Assembly (NCBI RefSeq): GCF_015693305.1 | Contig: NZ_CP065138.1 | Location: 558,001 to 622,000, forward strand | Source of the DNA: Sphingobium sp. Cam5-1 | GTDB lineage: Bacteria > Pseudomonadota > Alphaproteobacteria > Sphingomonadales > Sphingomonadaceae | Direction of reading: 5' to 3' | DNA: 64,000 bases | In this document: in pieces, positions 28,569-37,698 of the stretch | How the letters are laid out: each line of letters opens with the position of its first letter | Position numbering within the stretch: the stretch's first letter is position 1 | Translations under genes and position numbers: made by a program | The notes under the pieces: model-generated | Databases searched by the model: none | Seen by the model: the letters and a program-made list of their open reading frames with translations, nothing else | What the model was told of the DNA's origin: nothing

Positions 28569-29243
28569 CTATAAAGTCGCTTCGATTTCCCGTGCGGCCA
28601 TATCAGGGTTTTCCGCGAGGCTGATCGGCCGCCCCACGACAAGGATCGATGCGCCCCTGTCCAATGCTTCCCTAGGCGTGACCGCGCGCTTCTGATCACC
28701 CAAAGCGCCGCCTTGTGGCCGGACGCCAGGCACAACGAAAAAGCCGTCGGGCCAGGCACGTTTGGCTAGCGCGACTTCTTCCCCGGAACAGACGATGCCG
28801 TCCAGTCCAGCACTCCGCGCCAGGTCGGCAAGCCGTGTCACCTGATCTTCAGCCTTGCCGCCAACTCCAATATCCACAAGGTCGCTATTATCCAAGCTGG
28901 TGAGCACGGTTACCGCCACGACCTTTGTATTGACGCCTGCAGCTGCTTTTGCATCCTCCAACATGGCGCGCCCGCCCGCCGCATGTACGGTGAGGATAGC
29001 TGGTTCCAGGCCATGGAGCGCCTGAACGGCCTTTGCGACCGTATTCGGGATATCGTGCAGCTTCAGGTCAAGAAAGATCGGCAGATCGAATTTCATCATT
29101 TCCCGCACGCCGTGATGGCCATGTGCGCAGAAGAATTCGAGCCCCAGTTTCAACCCCCCTACATGTCCGCGCACACGCCGCGCCAGATCTTGGGCTTTGG
29201 TGAGGTCGGGCGTATCAATGGCGACGTAAATGGGGCTGCTCAT
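28569..29243 (-). CDS. pyrF: Orotidine 5'-phosphate decarboxylase
   Basis: A 224-residue TIM-barrel enzyme that makes UMP from OMP, the last step of pyrimidine synthesis. The active-site Lys-Asp group is in FLDLKLHDIPNTVAKAV, and the C-terminal phosphate-binding loop in VVPGVRP and ASILVVGRPISL. ATG 29243 starts MSSPIYVAID; the longer frame upstream runs through the LapA gene. Its start overlaps the lapA stop by 4 bases (ATGA), so the two are coupled. Confidence 0.95.
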   Translation of the reverse strand: MSSPIYVAIDTPDLTKAQDLARRVRGHVGGLKLGLEFFCAHGHHGVREMMKFDLPIFLDLKLHDIPNTVAKAVQALHGLEPAILTVHAAGGRAMLEDAKAAAGVNTKVVAVTVLTSLDNSDLVDIGVGGKAEDQVTRLADLARSAGLDGIVCSGEEVALAKRAWPDGFFVVPGVRPQGGALGDQKRAVTPREALDRGASILVVGRPISLAENPDMAAREIEATL

Positions 29244-29575
29244 GCTGTTCCTGTAGCGGGTAGGGAAGGAGAAGAAATGGAAAGGTCGTCGGCGATGCTG
29301 GCAGGCGGTAAGGTGGGAGCAGCCGTGGCGGTTGCCGCGATCAGCGCCCGCTCCGTGCTTTCCAGTTTCCTCTTCATCCGCCAACGCGTGGTGCGGGCCA
29401 TGATCCAGAAGGGCACGGCGCCCACCAGGAAGGCGACGAGTATGGGGAACCAGATACGTGTCTCCCACACGATGTCGCCCCATATCTTGATTTCGGTAGG
29501 CCGGTTGTTTGCCTTGCAGAACAAGGCAATCGCTACGGCCAAGACAACCCAGAAGGCAGTCCGCAGGAATTGCAT
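29240..29575 (-). CDS. LapA-domain (DUF1049) membrane protein
   Basis: A 111-residue protein with two membrane helices (about residues 6-22 and 42-62) and a cytoplasmic charged tail. The first helix and NNRPTEIKIWGD match the LapA family. In Gram-negatives LapA works with LapB/YciM in the control of LPS synthesis through LpxC, so a related role is inferred. Its place just before pyrF is common in alphaproteobacteria. Confidence 0.8.
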   Translation of the reverse strand: MQFLRTAFWVVLAVAIALFCKANNRPTEIKIWGDIVWETRIWFPILVAFLVGAVPFWIMARTTRWRMKRKLESTERALIAATATAAPTLPPASIADDLSISSPSLPATGTA

Positions 29576-29742
29576 TCGGCATGTCCTCTAGCTGATAATC
29601 GAACCAGCTTAGGCCATTTCGGCGTAGTTCGGAAGCACCTCGTCGGATTTGCTGATGTCGGGAGGACAGAATGTAGCCGGATTGCATGCCGGAACCCTTG
29701 TGCCCGCCTGCGCATTTTCCTTGTGGCAAGGAGGTTCAGGAC

Positions 29743-30609
29743 ATGGCGGCGCGCGCATATTGGCAGGGGCAAATCAGGCTGGCGCTCGTGTCCATTCCCG
29801 TCGAAATCTACGCGGCCACCAAGTCCGGCGCCCAGATAGCCTTCCATCAGATTCACGAGCCAAGCGGCAAGCGCGTGCGCTACGAAAAAACCGTCCCCGG
29901 CCTTGGTCCGGTAAAGCCTGAGGACATTGTGAAAGGCTATGAAGTCAGCAAGGGCGACTATGTGCTGCTTCAGCCCGAGGAGATTGATGCGGTCAAGCTG
30001 GAGAGCAAGAAGACGCTCGAACTGACGCAATTTGTGGACGCTGACGAGATCGACGTTCTCTATTATGAGCGGCCCTATTATGTCGTGCCCGCGGATGATC
30101 TTGCCGAAGAAGCGTTCGTTGTCCTGCGTGAGGCATTGCGGCGCGCGAAAAAGGTTGGACTGGGCCAACTCGCGATGCGCGGACGGGAATATATCGTTTC
30201 GCTAAAGCCCTGCGGGCGGGGCATGGTGCTGGAGACGCTTCGCTATGCCGATGAGGTTAATCGTGCCCAGTCCTACTTCCGCGAAATTGAGGATGTGAAG
30301 CCCGATCCGGAACTGCTCGACCTTGCCGAAGCGCTCATTGAAAAGAAAACGGCGCCCTTCAAACCCGACAGCTTCCACGACCGTTATGTCGATGCGCTTG
30401 AGCGGCTGATCGAAAAAAAGAAGAAGGCGAAGGGGCGCCGCGTCATCGAGGATGATGATGAGGCCCCGGTCAAGCGCAGCGGAAACGTGATCGATTTGAT
30501 GGCGGCGCTAAAGAAATCCGTCGATACTGGGACGAAAAGCACGGCCGCAAAGAAGCCGACCGCGCGGCGCACCGCCAGCACCAAGGCTACCACGCGCAAG
30601 CGGGCCTGA
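29743..30609 (+). CDS. ku: Ku, non-homologous end-joining DNA end-binding protein
   Basis: A 288-residue homodimer-forming protein that rings broken DNA ends and recruits LigD. The Ku core is clear (YWQGQIRLALVSIPVEIYAATK, VPADDLAEEAFVVLREAL, VLETLRYADEV). The C-terminus is a Lys-rich tail (about residues 230-288), which in bacterial Ku aids DNA binding. ATG 29743 has AAGGAGG at 29728-29734; the frame opens upstream but earlier starts lack support. It is 3 bases before ligD, an NHEJ pair. Confidence 0.92.
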   Translation: MAARAYWQGQIRLALVSIPVEIYAATKSGAQIAFHQIHEPSGKRVRYEKTVPGLGPVKPEDIVKGYEVSKGDYVLLQPEEIDAVKLESKKTLELTQFVDADEIDVLYYERPYYVVPADDLAEEAFVVLREALRRAKKVGLGQLAMRGREYIVSLKPCGRGMVLETLRYADEVNRAQSYFREIEDVKPDPELLDLAEALIEKKTAPFKPDSFHDRYVDALERLIEKKKKAKGRRVIEDDDEAPVKRSGNVIDLMAALKKSVDTGTKSTAAKKPTARRTASTKATTRKRA

Positions 30610-30612
30610 CAT

Positions 30613-33107
30613 ATGGCCGAAGCCGACCCTCTGAAGGAATATAATCGCAAGCGCGATTTCACTCGAACGAAGGAACCGGCGGGAAAACGGACGCGCAAAA
30701 GCGGCAATAGCTTCATCGTGCAGAAGCATGACGCGACGCGTTTACATTATGATTTCCGGCTGGAAGTGGATGGTGTCCTGAAAAGCTGGGCGGTGACACG
30801 CGGCCCCAGCCTTGATCCCGCCGACAAGCGGCTTGCCGTTCGCACGGAAGATCATCCGCTATCCTATGCGAGCTTTGAGGGCACGATCCCCAAGGGCGAA
30901 TATGGCGGCGGCACCGTGATGCTGTGGGATGAGGGCAGTTGGGGGCCGGTCCCCGGGAAAAGTGCGAAGGATCTGGCGAAGGGCCATCTTCACTTCATTC
31001 TTCACGGCAAGCGAATGAAGGGCGAGTGGCTTCTGATCCGCCTGAAACCCCGGCCGGGCGAAGGAAAAAGGGAGAATTGGCTGCTCCGCAAGATCGATGA
31101 TGCCTATGCTGGCCCCGCCGAGGATTTGGTCGGGCGGGAATTGACCAGCATCAAGACTGGCAGGACCATGGGCGAGATTGCCGCCAACGCGCCAGCCATT
31201 TCTCTAAAGGGCAAACGCGGAAAGGCTTTTGATGCCGCCATGGACCAAGCGAAGAGGGCGACGCCGGTTCAGCCTTCCGCAAAGCGCCGACAGGAAAAAG
31301 CACCGCCATTTCAAGCGCCGCAGCTCGCTACGCTGGTCGATGCTGTCCCTACGGGCAATGGTTGGCTGCATGAGATAAAATATGACGGTTATCGCACCTT
31401 GGTCAGTGTTTCCGGCAGCCGCGTTCAGCTGTTCACGCGCACTGGTCTCGACTGGACTGACCGCTTCGCCCCACTGGCGAAGGAAATTGGCGGCATGAAC
31501 CTTCCGCCCATGCTGATCGATGGAGAAGTCGTCGCATTGGGGGGGGGGACGGAAATCCGGACTTTTCCACATTGCAGCAGGTGTTGAAGGGCGAGGGTAA
31601 AGGCGCCCTCCACCTCTTCGCCTTCGATCTTCTTTCAGTGGAAGGAGAGGATCTGACATGGCAGCCCAACATCTCCCGTAAGGAAAAGCTCGCGGCTCTG
31701 TTGGGTCAGGGTAGCGAGCATGTGCATTTTTCCGATCATATTATCGGCGCTGGCGAAAAGCTGTTCCGGACGATGTGCGAGGCTGGACAGGAAGGGATCA
31801 TTTCCAAACGAGCGGATGCTCCTTATCGGGGCGCCCGAACGAAGAACTGGCTGAAGGTCAAATGCACCCGTCGGCAGGAATTTGTGGTTGTCGGATGGAC
31901 TCCCAGTTCCGCAAGTGGACGTGCGCTCCGCAATATCCTCCTGGCGCAGAATGATGATCAGGGGCTCGCCTATGCAGGCAAGGTTGGCACGGGATTCAAC
32001 GCGCGGAACAGTGATCAGCTGCTTCGCCAACTGAAAGCGCGAGTCCGCCAATCGCCTGCCTTGAACGTACCGCGCAGCGAAACACGCGGAGCGAAATGGG
32101 TCCGCCCTGACCTGGTCGCCGAAATCGCCTTCGCGGAGTTCACCAGCGACAATGTCGTGCGCCACGGCAGCTTCCTTGGTCTTCGCGAAGACAAGAAGGC
32201 GGGCGAAGTAGCTCGGGAGAAGGTGATGGATGTGCCTGAACAGGAAAGCGACGTTCATGTCTCAAATCGTGACCGGCTGATCTTTCCGGAAGCGAAGGTA
32301 ACCAAGGGGCAGTTGGCTGACTATTATGAAGCGGCCGGGGCGATCATGCTGCCCTGGATAGCGCATCGGCCGATAAGCCTGGTGCGCTGCCCACAGGGAA
32401 GGGCGAAGAAATGCTTTTTCCAGAAGCATGACAGCGGCAGCTTTGGTGACCATGTGAAGCGCGTCCCCATTCGCGAGAAGGACGGCGATGAGCAGGACTA
32501 TCTTTATGTGGACGACATTGATGGGCTGATCGCTTGCGTTCAAATGGGAACGATTGAATTCCATGGCTGGGGTTCCCGAGTGGAGGATGTCGAAAAGCCT
32601 GACCGGCTGATCTTTGACCTCGATCCGGACGAAGGCCTAGACTTTGACGATGTGAAGAAGGCCGCCCGCGACATTCGCCGCACGCTTGAGGACATAGGGC
32701 TCACCAGCTTTCCCATGTTATCCGGTGGGAAGGGCGTGCATGTGGTTGTCCCGCTTACGCCCGAAGCCGAATGGCCGCAGGTCAAGGATTTCGCAGACCG
32801 CTTCGCAAGGGCACTTGCCGCCGCCGAACCCGATCGTTTCACGGCAACGATGAGTAAGGCCAAGAGGAAGGGCCGGATATTCATCGATTGGCTGCGCAAT
32901 CAGCGGGGGGCTACGGCGGTGCTTCCCTATGTCGTCAGGGCGCGTGAGAATGCTCCGGTGGCGGTGCCCGTCAACTGGAAGGAACTGGAGGATATTGATC
33001 GGCCGGGCGCATTCACTATCGCGGACGTGGATGAATTGATCACCCGCGCGGCGTCACGAGAGATGCGGGGATGGGGAGAAGCGCGGCAGACGCTGCCCGA
33101 TTATTGA
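30613..33107 (+). pseudogene. ligD: Multifunctional DNA ligase D (LigD), frameshifted in a G tract
   Basis: LigD seals broken ends after Ku. Three domains in order: the 3'-phosphoesterase (HDATRLHYDFRLEVDGVLKS, near residue 40), the ATP-dependent ligase (catalytic Lys in HEIKYDGYRTL), and the C-terminal primase/polymerase (YYEAAGAIMLPWIAHRP; DLDPDEGLDFDDVKKAARD). The frame breaks at ten G at 31539-31548: the first part stops at 31587, and the second is open to 33107. One extra G gives LGGGDGNPDFSTLQQ, the expected join. The full protein would be about 831 residues. Either a sequencing error, a switchable tract or a mutation. Confidence 0.9.
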
Positions 33108-33166
33108 ACTGATATCTGACAGCTATCTTTTCTCCGGCGCGACCTTGTTGCATAAGCCGATTCACC

Positions 33167-33352
33167 ATGACCAAGTCCGACAAAGATGCGCCCGACGCAG
33201 GCGCCCCCGAACAGGTAACAGAAGCAAAGCCCGATCTGGCAACGGCTGCCCGAAAGACAGCGGGCCGAGGCGTGTGGATGGGCACTGCGGTGGGCATAGG
33301 GTCGGCCGCCATCGTTGCAGCTCTTCTGTATACGAATAAAAAGCGCGGCTGA
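33167..33352 (+). CDS. Small single-helix membrane protein
   Basis: A 61-residue protein: an acidic soluble N-terminal half (DKDAPDAGAPEQVTEAKP), then one glycine-rich membrane helix (about 36-55) and a basic KKRG tail. The N-terminus is probably periplasmic or cytoplasmic by charge, unresolved. There is no lipobox or cleavage site. No RBS is strong. Function unknown. Confidence 0.6.
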   Translation: MTKSDKDAPDAGAPEQVTEAKPDLATAARKTAGRGVWMGTAVGIGSAAIVAALLYTNKKRG

Positions 33353-33458
33353 TTGATTGGCCCTAAAAAGGGAGGCGGCATGGCCTTCGCTCCACGCCGC
33401 CCCATGCTGTGACCCATAGACCGGGTTCTTGTCAGCCTCGATAATGGCGGCGCGACGA

Positions 33459-33848
33459 CTACGCGGCGCCGCGGCTCAGATAGGTGATGAGTTCGGGCTT
33501 GCTTACGGACGTGCTTTTGTCCGCATCAGCTGTCTTGAATGCGCCATCGGCCCAAGCTGTGACGTCAGCGGCAGATAGTTTTTCACCGCGGCTTTTCATT
33601 TCCTGATCCTTGAGCGCAACCATCCAACGTGAAAACTCCGTTTTGTCGAGTTGCCCGTCTCCATTGGCGTCATAGGCGGGGAATTCGCTATCGACGATGG
33701 ATGCGACGGTATCTGTCGGTGCCGTCGTCGCGCTTTGAGGAGAGGTGCTCGCGCCTGCCTGTGAGCTTCCGGGTCCAGAACTAACCTGTCCGATGGCCGG
33801 AACGGCGGCAGACAGCGTAACAGACAATATAAGGCCGCGTAACATCAC
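33459..33848 (-). CDS. EF-hand calcium-binding exported protein
   Basis: A 129-residue protein with a signal peptide (about residues 1-21), a Ser/Thr/Ala linker and two EF-hands. The first loop is D60ANGDGQLDKTE71 and looks fully competent; the second (D108ADKSTSVSKPE119) has the usual loop length with weaker ligands. It is likely to be a periplasmic calcium binder; targets unknown. ATG 33848 or ATG 33845 is the start. It converges on the small gene at 33167. Confidence 0.8.
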   Translation of the reverse strand: MMLRGLILSVTLSAAVPAIGQVSSGPGSSQAGASTSPQSATTAPTDTVASIVDSEFPAYDANGDGQLDKTEFSRWMVALKDQEMKSRGEKLSAADVTAWADGAFKTADADKSTSVSKPELITYLSRGAA

Positions 33849-34113
33849 TTTCTCCCTCGGCAGCGGTCGAGCAGGTCAGTTGCTCGATAGCTTGACGCAT
33901 GAATACACGAACGACGGCGGCGTTTCCTGAATATCCGTTCAGCGTCGGCAATTCGCCTGCGAAACCGGCTCATCCCGTCCTTGAACGCTGCGATATTCGG
34001 GGTAAAAAGCTGCCGGTACAGACGCGCGAACCCAAATGAGGGCGCGATTTGCCCTTGAATGGCTGGACTGCTAGGCGGCGCGCGAACTTTTATCAGCAAT
34101 CAGGATTCGTTCG

Positions 34114-35430
34114 ATGGTCCCGCGCTACGCACGCCCGAAAATGACAGCTCTCTGGGAGCCCGAGGCTCGATTTCGCATTTGGTTCGAGATCGAGGCGCAC
34201 GCCACCGAAGCGCTTGGTGAATTGGGCGTGGTGCCCAAATCGGCTGCCAAGGCGCTGTGGGACTGGTGGGCAACCAACCCGGCCATAGACGTGGCAGCGA
34301 TCGACGCCATCGAGGCCGTCACCAAACATGACGTCATCGCCTTCCTGACCTGGGTTGCTGAACAGGTCGGCGATGAAGCGCGCTTCATGCATCAGGGCAT
34401 GACCTCTTCCGACGTGCTGGACACCTGCCTTGCCGTGCAGCTTTCCCGTGCGGCTGACATCCTGATCGAGGATCTGGATCAGCTGCTCGACGTCATCAAG
34501 CGCCGCGCGTTTGAACATAAATTGACGCCGACGATCGGGCGCAGTCACGGCATTCATGCCGAGCCGGTCACCTTCGGTCTCAAGATGGCCGAGGCCTATG
34601 CCGAGTTCAGCCGGTGCCGGACCCGCCTTGTCGCGGCGCGCGAAGAAATCGCGACCTGCGCTGTTTCCGGCGCGGTAGGCACGTTTGCGAATATCGATCC
34701 GCGTGTCGAGGAACATGTCGCGGCCAAGCTGGGCCTGGCGGTCGAACCCGTTTCGACCCAGGTCATTCCTCGTGATCGCCACGCCATGTTCTTTGCTACC
34801 CTGGGCGTTATCGCAAGCTCGATAGAACGGCTGGCCGTCGAGGTCCGGCATCTGCAACGCACCGAAGTGCTGGAAGCGGAGGAATATTTCTCCCCCGGCC
34901 AGAAGGGCAGTTCTGCAATGCCGCACAAGCGCAATCCCGTTCTGACTGAAAATCTGACGGGTCTTGCGCGCATGGTGCGCAGCTATGCGCTGCCCGCGAT
35001 GGAAAATGTCGCCCTGTGGCATGAGCGCGACATCAGCCATTCGTCGGTTGAACGCTATATCGGTCCTGACGCTACCATCACGCTCGACTTTGCCCTGGGC
35101 CGTATGACCGGCGTCATCGACAAGCTGCTCGTCTATCCCGAGCGCATGATGAAGAATCTCGACAAGATGGGTGGTCTTGTTCATTCGCAGCGGGTCTTGC
35201 TTGCGCTGACGCAGGCGGGCGTTTCGCGCGAGGACAGCTATCGCTATGTCCAGCGCAACGCGATGAAGGTCTGGGAATCGGATGGCCAGCTTTCGCTTCT
35301 CGAACTGCTGAAGGCCGATCCGGACGTATCCGCTGCTCTCACCGCTGAGCAGATCGAAGAGAAGTTCGACCTAGGCTATCACTTCAAACAGGTCGACACC
35401 ATCTTCCGCCGCGTGTTTGGAGAGGCCTGA
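34114..35430 (+). CDS. purB: Adenylosuccinate lyase
   Basis: A 438-residue enzyme for two purine-pathway steps: cleaving SAICAR to AICAR and adenylosuccinate to AMP. The fumarase/aspartase superfamily signature GSSAMPHKRNP is at about residues 266-276, the catalytic His is in TIGRSHGIHAEP, and SDVLDTCLAVQL is another family block. ATG 34114 matches the family's start (MVPRYARPKM). A strong intrinsic terminator follows. The 265-base gap before it (33849-34113) contains no evident gene. Confidence 0.95.
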   Translation: MVPRYARPKMTALWEPEARFRIWFEIEAHATEALGELGVVPKSAAKALWDWWATNPAIDVAAIDAIEAVTKHDVIAFLTWVAEQVGDEARFMHQGMTSSDVLDTCLAVQLSRAADILIEDLDQLLDVIKRRAFEHKLTPTIGRSHGIHAEPVTFGLKMAEAYAEFSRCRTRLVAAREEIATCAVSGAVGTFANIDPRVEEHVAAKLGLAVEPVSTQVIPRDRHAMFFATLGVIASSIERLAVEVRHLQRTEVLEAEEYFSPGQKGSSAMPHKRNPVLTENLTGLARMVRSYALPAMENVALWHERDISHSSVERYIGPDATITLDFALGRMTGVIDKLLVYPERMMKNLDKMGGLVHSQRVLLALTQAGVSREDSYRYVQRNAMKVWESDGQLSLLELLKADPDVSAALTAEQIEEKFDLGYHFKQVDTIFRRVFGEA

Positions 35431-35458
35431 CGGGCCTTTAAAAGCTCATATGATAACA

Positions 35459-35482
35459 GGGCGCGGAAACGCGCCCTTTTTT
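35459..35482 (+). terminator. Intrinsic terminator of purB
   Basis: A perfect 7-bp stem (35459-35465 with 35470-35476) with a stable GAAA loop and six T. It lies 29 bases after the purB stop. Confidence 0.85.
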
Positions 35483-35553
35483 ATGTGCGCCGTCAAGATG
35501 CGGTAGAGGACTATAGACGATAGGCAGCAGCGCATGTTGCGCGGCTGGCGCCT

Positions 35554-36588
35554 CTATGGTTGAGGTTTTTGGTCAACGCGACCCAGAATCGATCGCGCTG
35601 TCGCCAGAACCGCTTCTTCTACTGGTCTAAATGACACCCCCGTCAGTTCGGACACATAGTCGGCATTAGCAATGGAACGAATACCGACTTCCGCGCGAAT
35701 AGTTCGCACGCCCGGCACGAACAACTTCATTAACCCGACCAAAAAGGGAGAAAAGTCTGACTGCGGTATTTTATCCTTAAGCTGTGGGTACTCCTTACTA
35801 AGAAGCTGGGCTATCTCCCCGAACGACAGGGTTCCACTGGTTCCAATCAGGCGTCGTCCACCCGCCTCGTTCAATTCCATGGCAACAACATGCAATTCTG
35901 CAAGGTCGCGGACATCCACCAGAGGATTGGCTATCGGGAGCGTCTTCGGCATGGTGCCTTCCAGCATCATCTTGATGATCTCTGTCGATGTGCTGGCATC
36001 CTTGCCCATAATAGGCCCAACCACGACTCCGGGATTGATGACCACCAACTTTTCTCGCCCCGCCTTCTCGGCCCAGTCCCATGCCGCAAGTTCAGCCCTG
36101 GTCTTGGAAACACTATAGGGGTGCGTTTCCGACCACTCTGGATCGCTCCAGTCGTTTTCAGAAAAGTGAAACTCCGTTCTCGGGCGTCCGGCGCGATACA
36201 TCATCGCTGCGATTGATGACGTCAATACAACGCGTTTGACATTTGCCTTAAGCGCCGCATTCAACACACGCATTGTTCCGCCCAGCGCCTCTGGCACCAA
36301 TGCCTCTTTGTGACGAGGCTGCTCTAGCGGGAAAGGCGACGCAACATGCTGTACATAATCGCAACCTTCTACCGCAGCGTCCCATCCGTCATCGGAGGTC
36401 AAGTTGGCAATAACAAAGCTGAGATGGTCGATATTCGCGCCAGCTTCAAGCAAATCATTGCGAACAAGATCTTCCTTCGCAGATGAGCGCAAGGTTCCTC
36501 TTACTTTATATCCCTTATTTAGCAAAGCTAATGCCACATACTTGGCAACAAACCCGCTTACTCCGGTAACCAGTACTGTTTCTCTCAC
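35554..36588 (-). CDS. NAD-dependent epimerase / dihydroflavonol-reductase family
   Basis: A 344-residue extended short-chain dehydrogenase. The Rossmann motif is VTGVSGFVAKYVALALLNKG, with catalytic Ser (LTSSIAAM) and YSVSK (Tyr and Lys), and GVVVGPIMG is family-typical. It probably reduces a carbonyl on a small molecule using NAD(P)H; the substrate is not known. GTG 36588 has GGAG about 8 bases upstream. GC (about 52%) is clearly below its neighbours, and a transposase scrap and a tRNA gene lie close, so it looks acquired. Confidence 0.82.
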   Translation of the reverse strand: MRETVLVTGVSGFVAKYVALALLNKGYKVRGTLRSSAKEDLVRNDLLEAGANIDHLSFVIANLTSDDGWDAAVEGCDYVQHVASPFPLEQPRHKEALVPEALGGTMRVLNAALKANVKRVVLTSSIAAMMYRAGRPRTEFHFSENDWSDPEWSETHPYSVSKTRAELAAWDWAEKAGREKLVVINPGVVVGPIMGKDASTSTEIIKMMLEGTMPKTLPIANPLVDVRDLAELHVVAMELNEAGGRRLIGTSGTLSFGEIAQLLSKEYPQLKDKIPQSDFSPFLVGLMKLFVPGVRTIRAEVGIRSIANADYVSELTGVSFRPVEEAVLATARSILGRVDQKPQP

Positions 36589-36819
36589 TTCCACTCTCCG
36601 GTCATAATAATGTGGACCATGCCCGCCGTTAACAACATGATTCGATGATATAGCAGCAAACCGCAATAAAGCCGCTTTACCCAATTCCGTGTTAGGCGCG
36701 TGGCCAAATTGGCTATTTCGCCAACTTCCATGGAATCGGTTTTCGAAAATGATTGCCGCACAGATAAGCGATTGACGTGGTAAACTTCCCCTAATTCAGG
36801 CTGCTTTTTGGAGGCCGGC

Positions 36820-36912
36820 TTGAGCCGTGGCGATCTCACCCAAGCGGAGCAGCGGGTACTGAAGGACTTGCAGCCGATCGAACCTGAGGAGAGTGGGCGG
36901 CTCGCTTGCTGA
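36820..36912 (+). pseudogene. IS5-type transposase N-terminal remnant
   Basis: Thirty codons read LSRGDLTQAEQRVLKDLQPI and then end in a stop. They match the usual start of IS5/IS1182-type transposases (MSRGDLTEAEWRVL). No inverted repeats or the catalytic part remain. The rest of the stretch to the tRNA gene shows no gene. Confidence 0.5.
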
Positions 36913-37053
36913 TCGACATGGATTGTCAGGCGAGCGAGACCGGAACTGGCGCATATGTCAGGGATATGCTGCCGCCAGAGCCAAAAGACGCTGAATAGAA
37001 GGAAGCGCGTGGCTGTCGCTGCATCTGTTTAAAAATAAACAGAAAAAAGAATG

Positions 37054-37130
37054 TGGTCGGGGAGAGAGGATTCGAACCTCCGGCCCCTGCCTCCCGAAGA
37101 CAGTGCTCTACCAGGCTGAGCTACTCCCCG
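37054..37130 (-). tRNA. tRNA-Pro (CGG)
   Basis: Read on the minus strand, a 7-bp acceptor stem (CGGGGAG), D-arm with AGCCTGGTA loop, anticodon arm CTGTC-TTCGGGA-GGCAG with anticodon CGG, T-arm with TTCGAAT, and an encoded CCA at 37056-37054. All arms pair. The low-GC reductase and transposase remnant lie on its 3' side. Confidence 0.95.
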
Positions 37131-37229
37131 ACCGATCGCGGCATTGCTTGCAACGCCGCTGGGCAGGCGGGGTCTATAGAGGGGGCTTTTCGGGCTGGCA
37201 AGCGGCTGGGGGTGCTTTTTTTGACATGG

Positions 37230-37529
37230 TCATAATAGGCCTGCCGCGCGAAAGCTGAACTGGTTCGCGGCGCCCCGGATTATATGATCGGCGAGCTTAA
37301 CCTCCATGGGCCGGAAGCGGCGAGCAATGGTCCGTGAAAGGCGAATGTCGCTCCAGTATGGATAGGGGGATCGCTGGTCGGGGCGCTGCTGTTCGATTGT
37401 CAGCCAGTGGCTATCGCGCAGCAGCAGTTCCTGCACGATACAATGCCAATCTTCATTGCCATCCACGCGGTGCACCGGGCGCCAATCATCGTCGAGGAGC
37501 ATAAATTGAATGTTCGCAGTGATAGTCAT
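37230..37529 (-). CDS. Conserved-looking hypothetical protein
   Basis: A 99-residue soluble protein rich in Arg and Trp (DWRPVHRVDGNEDWHCIVQELLLR; YPYWSDIRLSRTIARRFRPM; LADHIIRGAANQFSFRAAGLL). Its dense Trp, Tyr and Arg content argues it is a real gene rather than a chance frame. It lies alone between tRNA-Pro and thyA. No RBS is evident; I do not recognise the family. Confidence 0.5.
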   Translation of the reverse strand: MTITANIQFMLLDDDWRPVHRVDGNEDWHCIVQELLLRDSHWLTIEQQRPDQRSPYPYWSDIRLSRTIARRFRPMEVKLADHIIRGAANQFSFRAAGLL

Positions 37530-37698
37530 CGCAACAGGATGCGGCCGGGCCGATCAGTGATCACTGCCAACTGTCTCCACTGTGGAGGGGAAGGCGGGTA
37601 GAATGATCCGAAGCGAAAGCAAGATTGGCTAGCGGCGATCCGCTCGGCTAAAGCGGGGGCGGCGAGTTTGGAATCGTCGCAGCAGGAAAGAACCCCCG

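Noticed and set aside
35483..35553. A possible attL copy of the tRNA-Pro 3' end at the far side of the low-GC gene.
   Set aside because: No stretch matching the tRNA 3' end could be found by eye there.
36585..36839. An 84-codon minus-strand frame upstream of the reductase.
   Set aside because: No RBS and no protein-like pattern; it covers the reductase leader and the transposase remnant.
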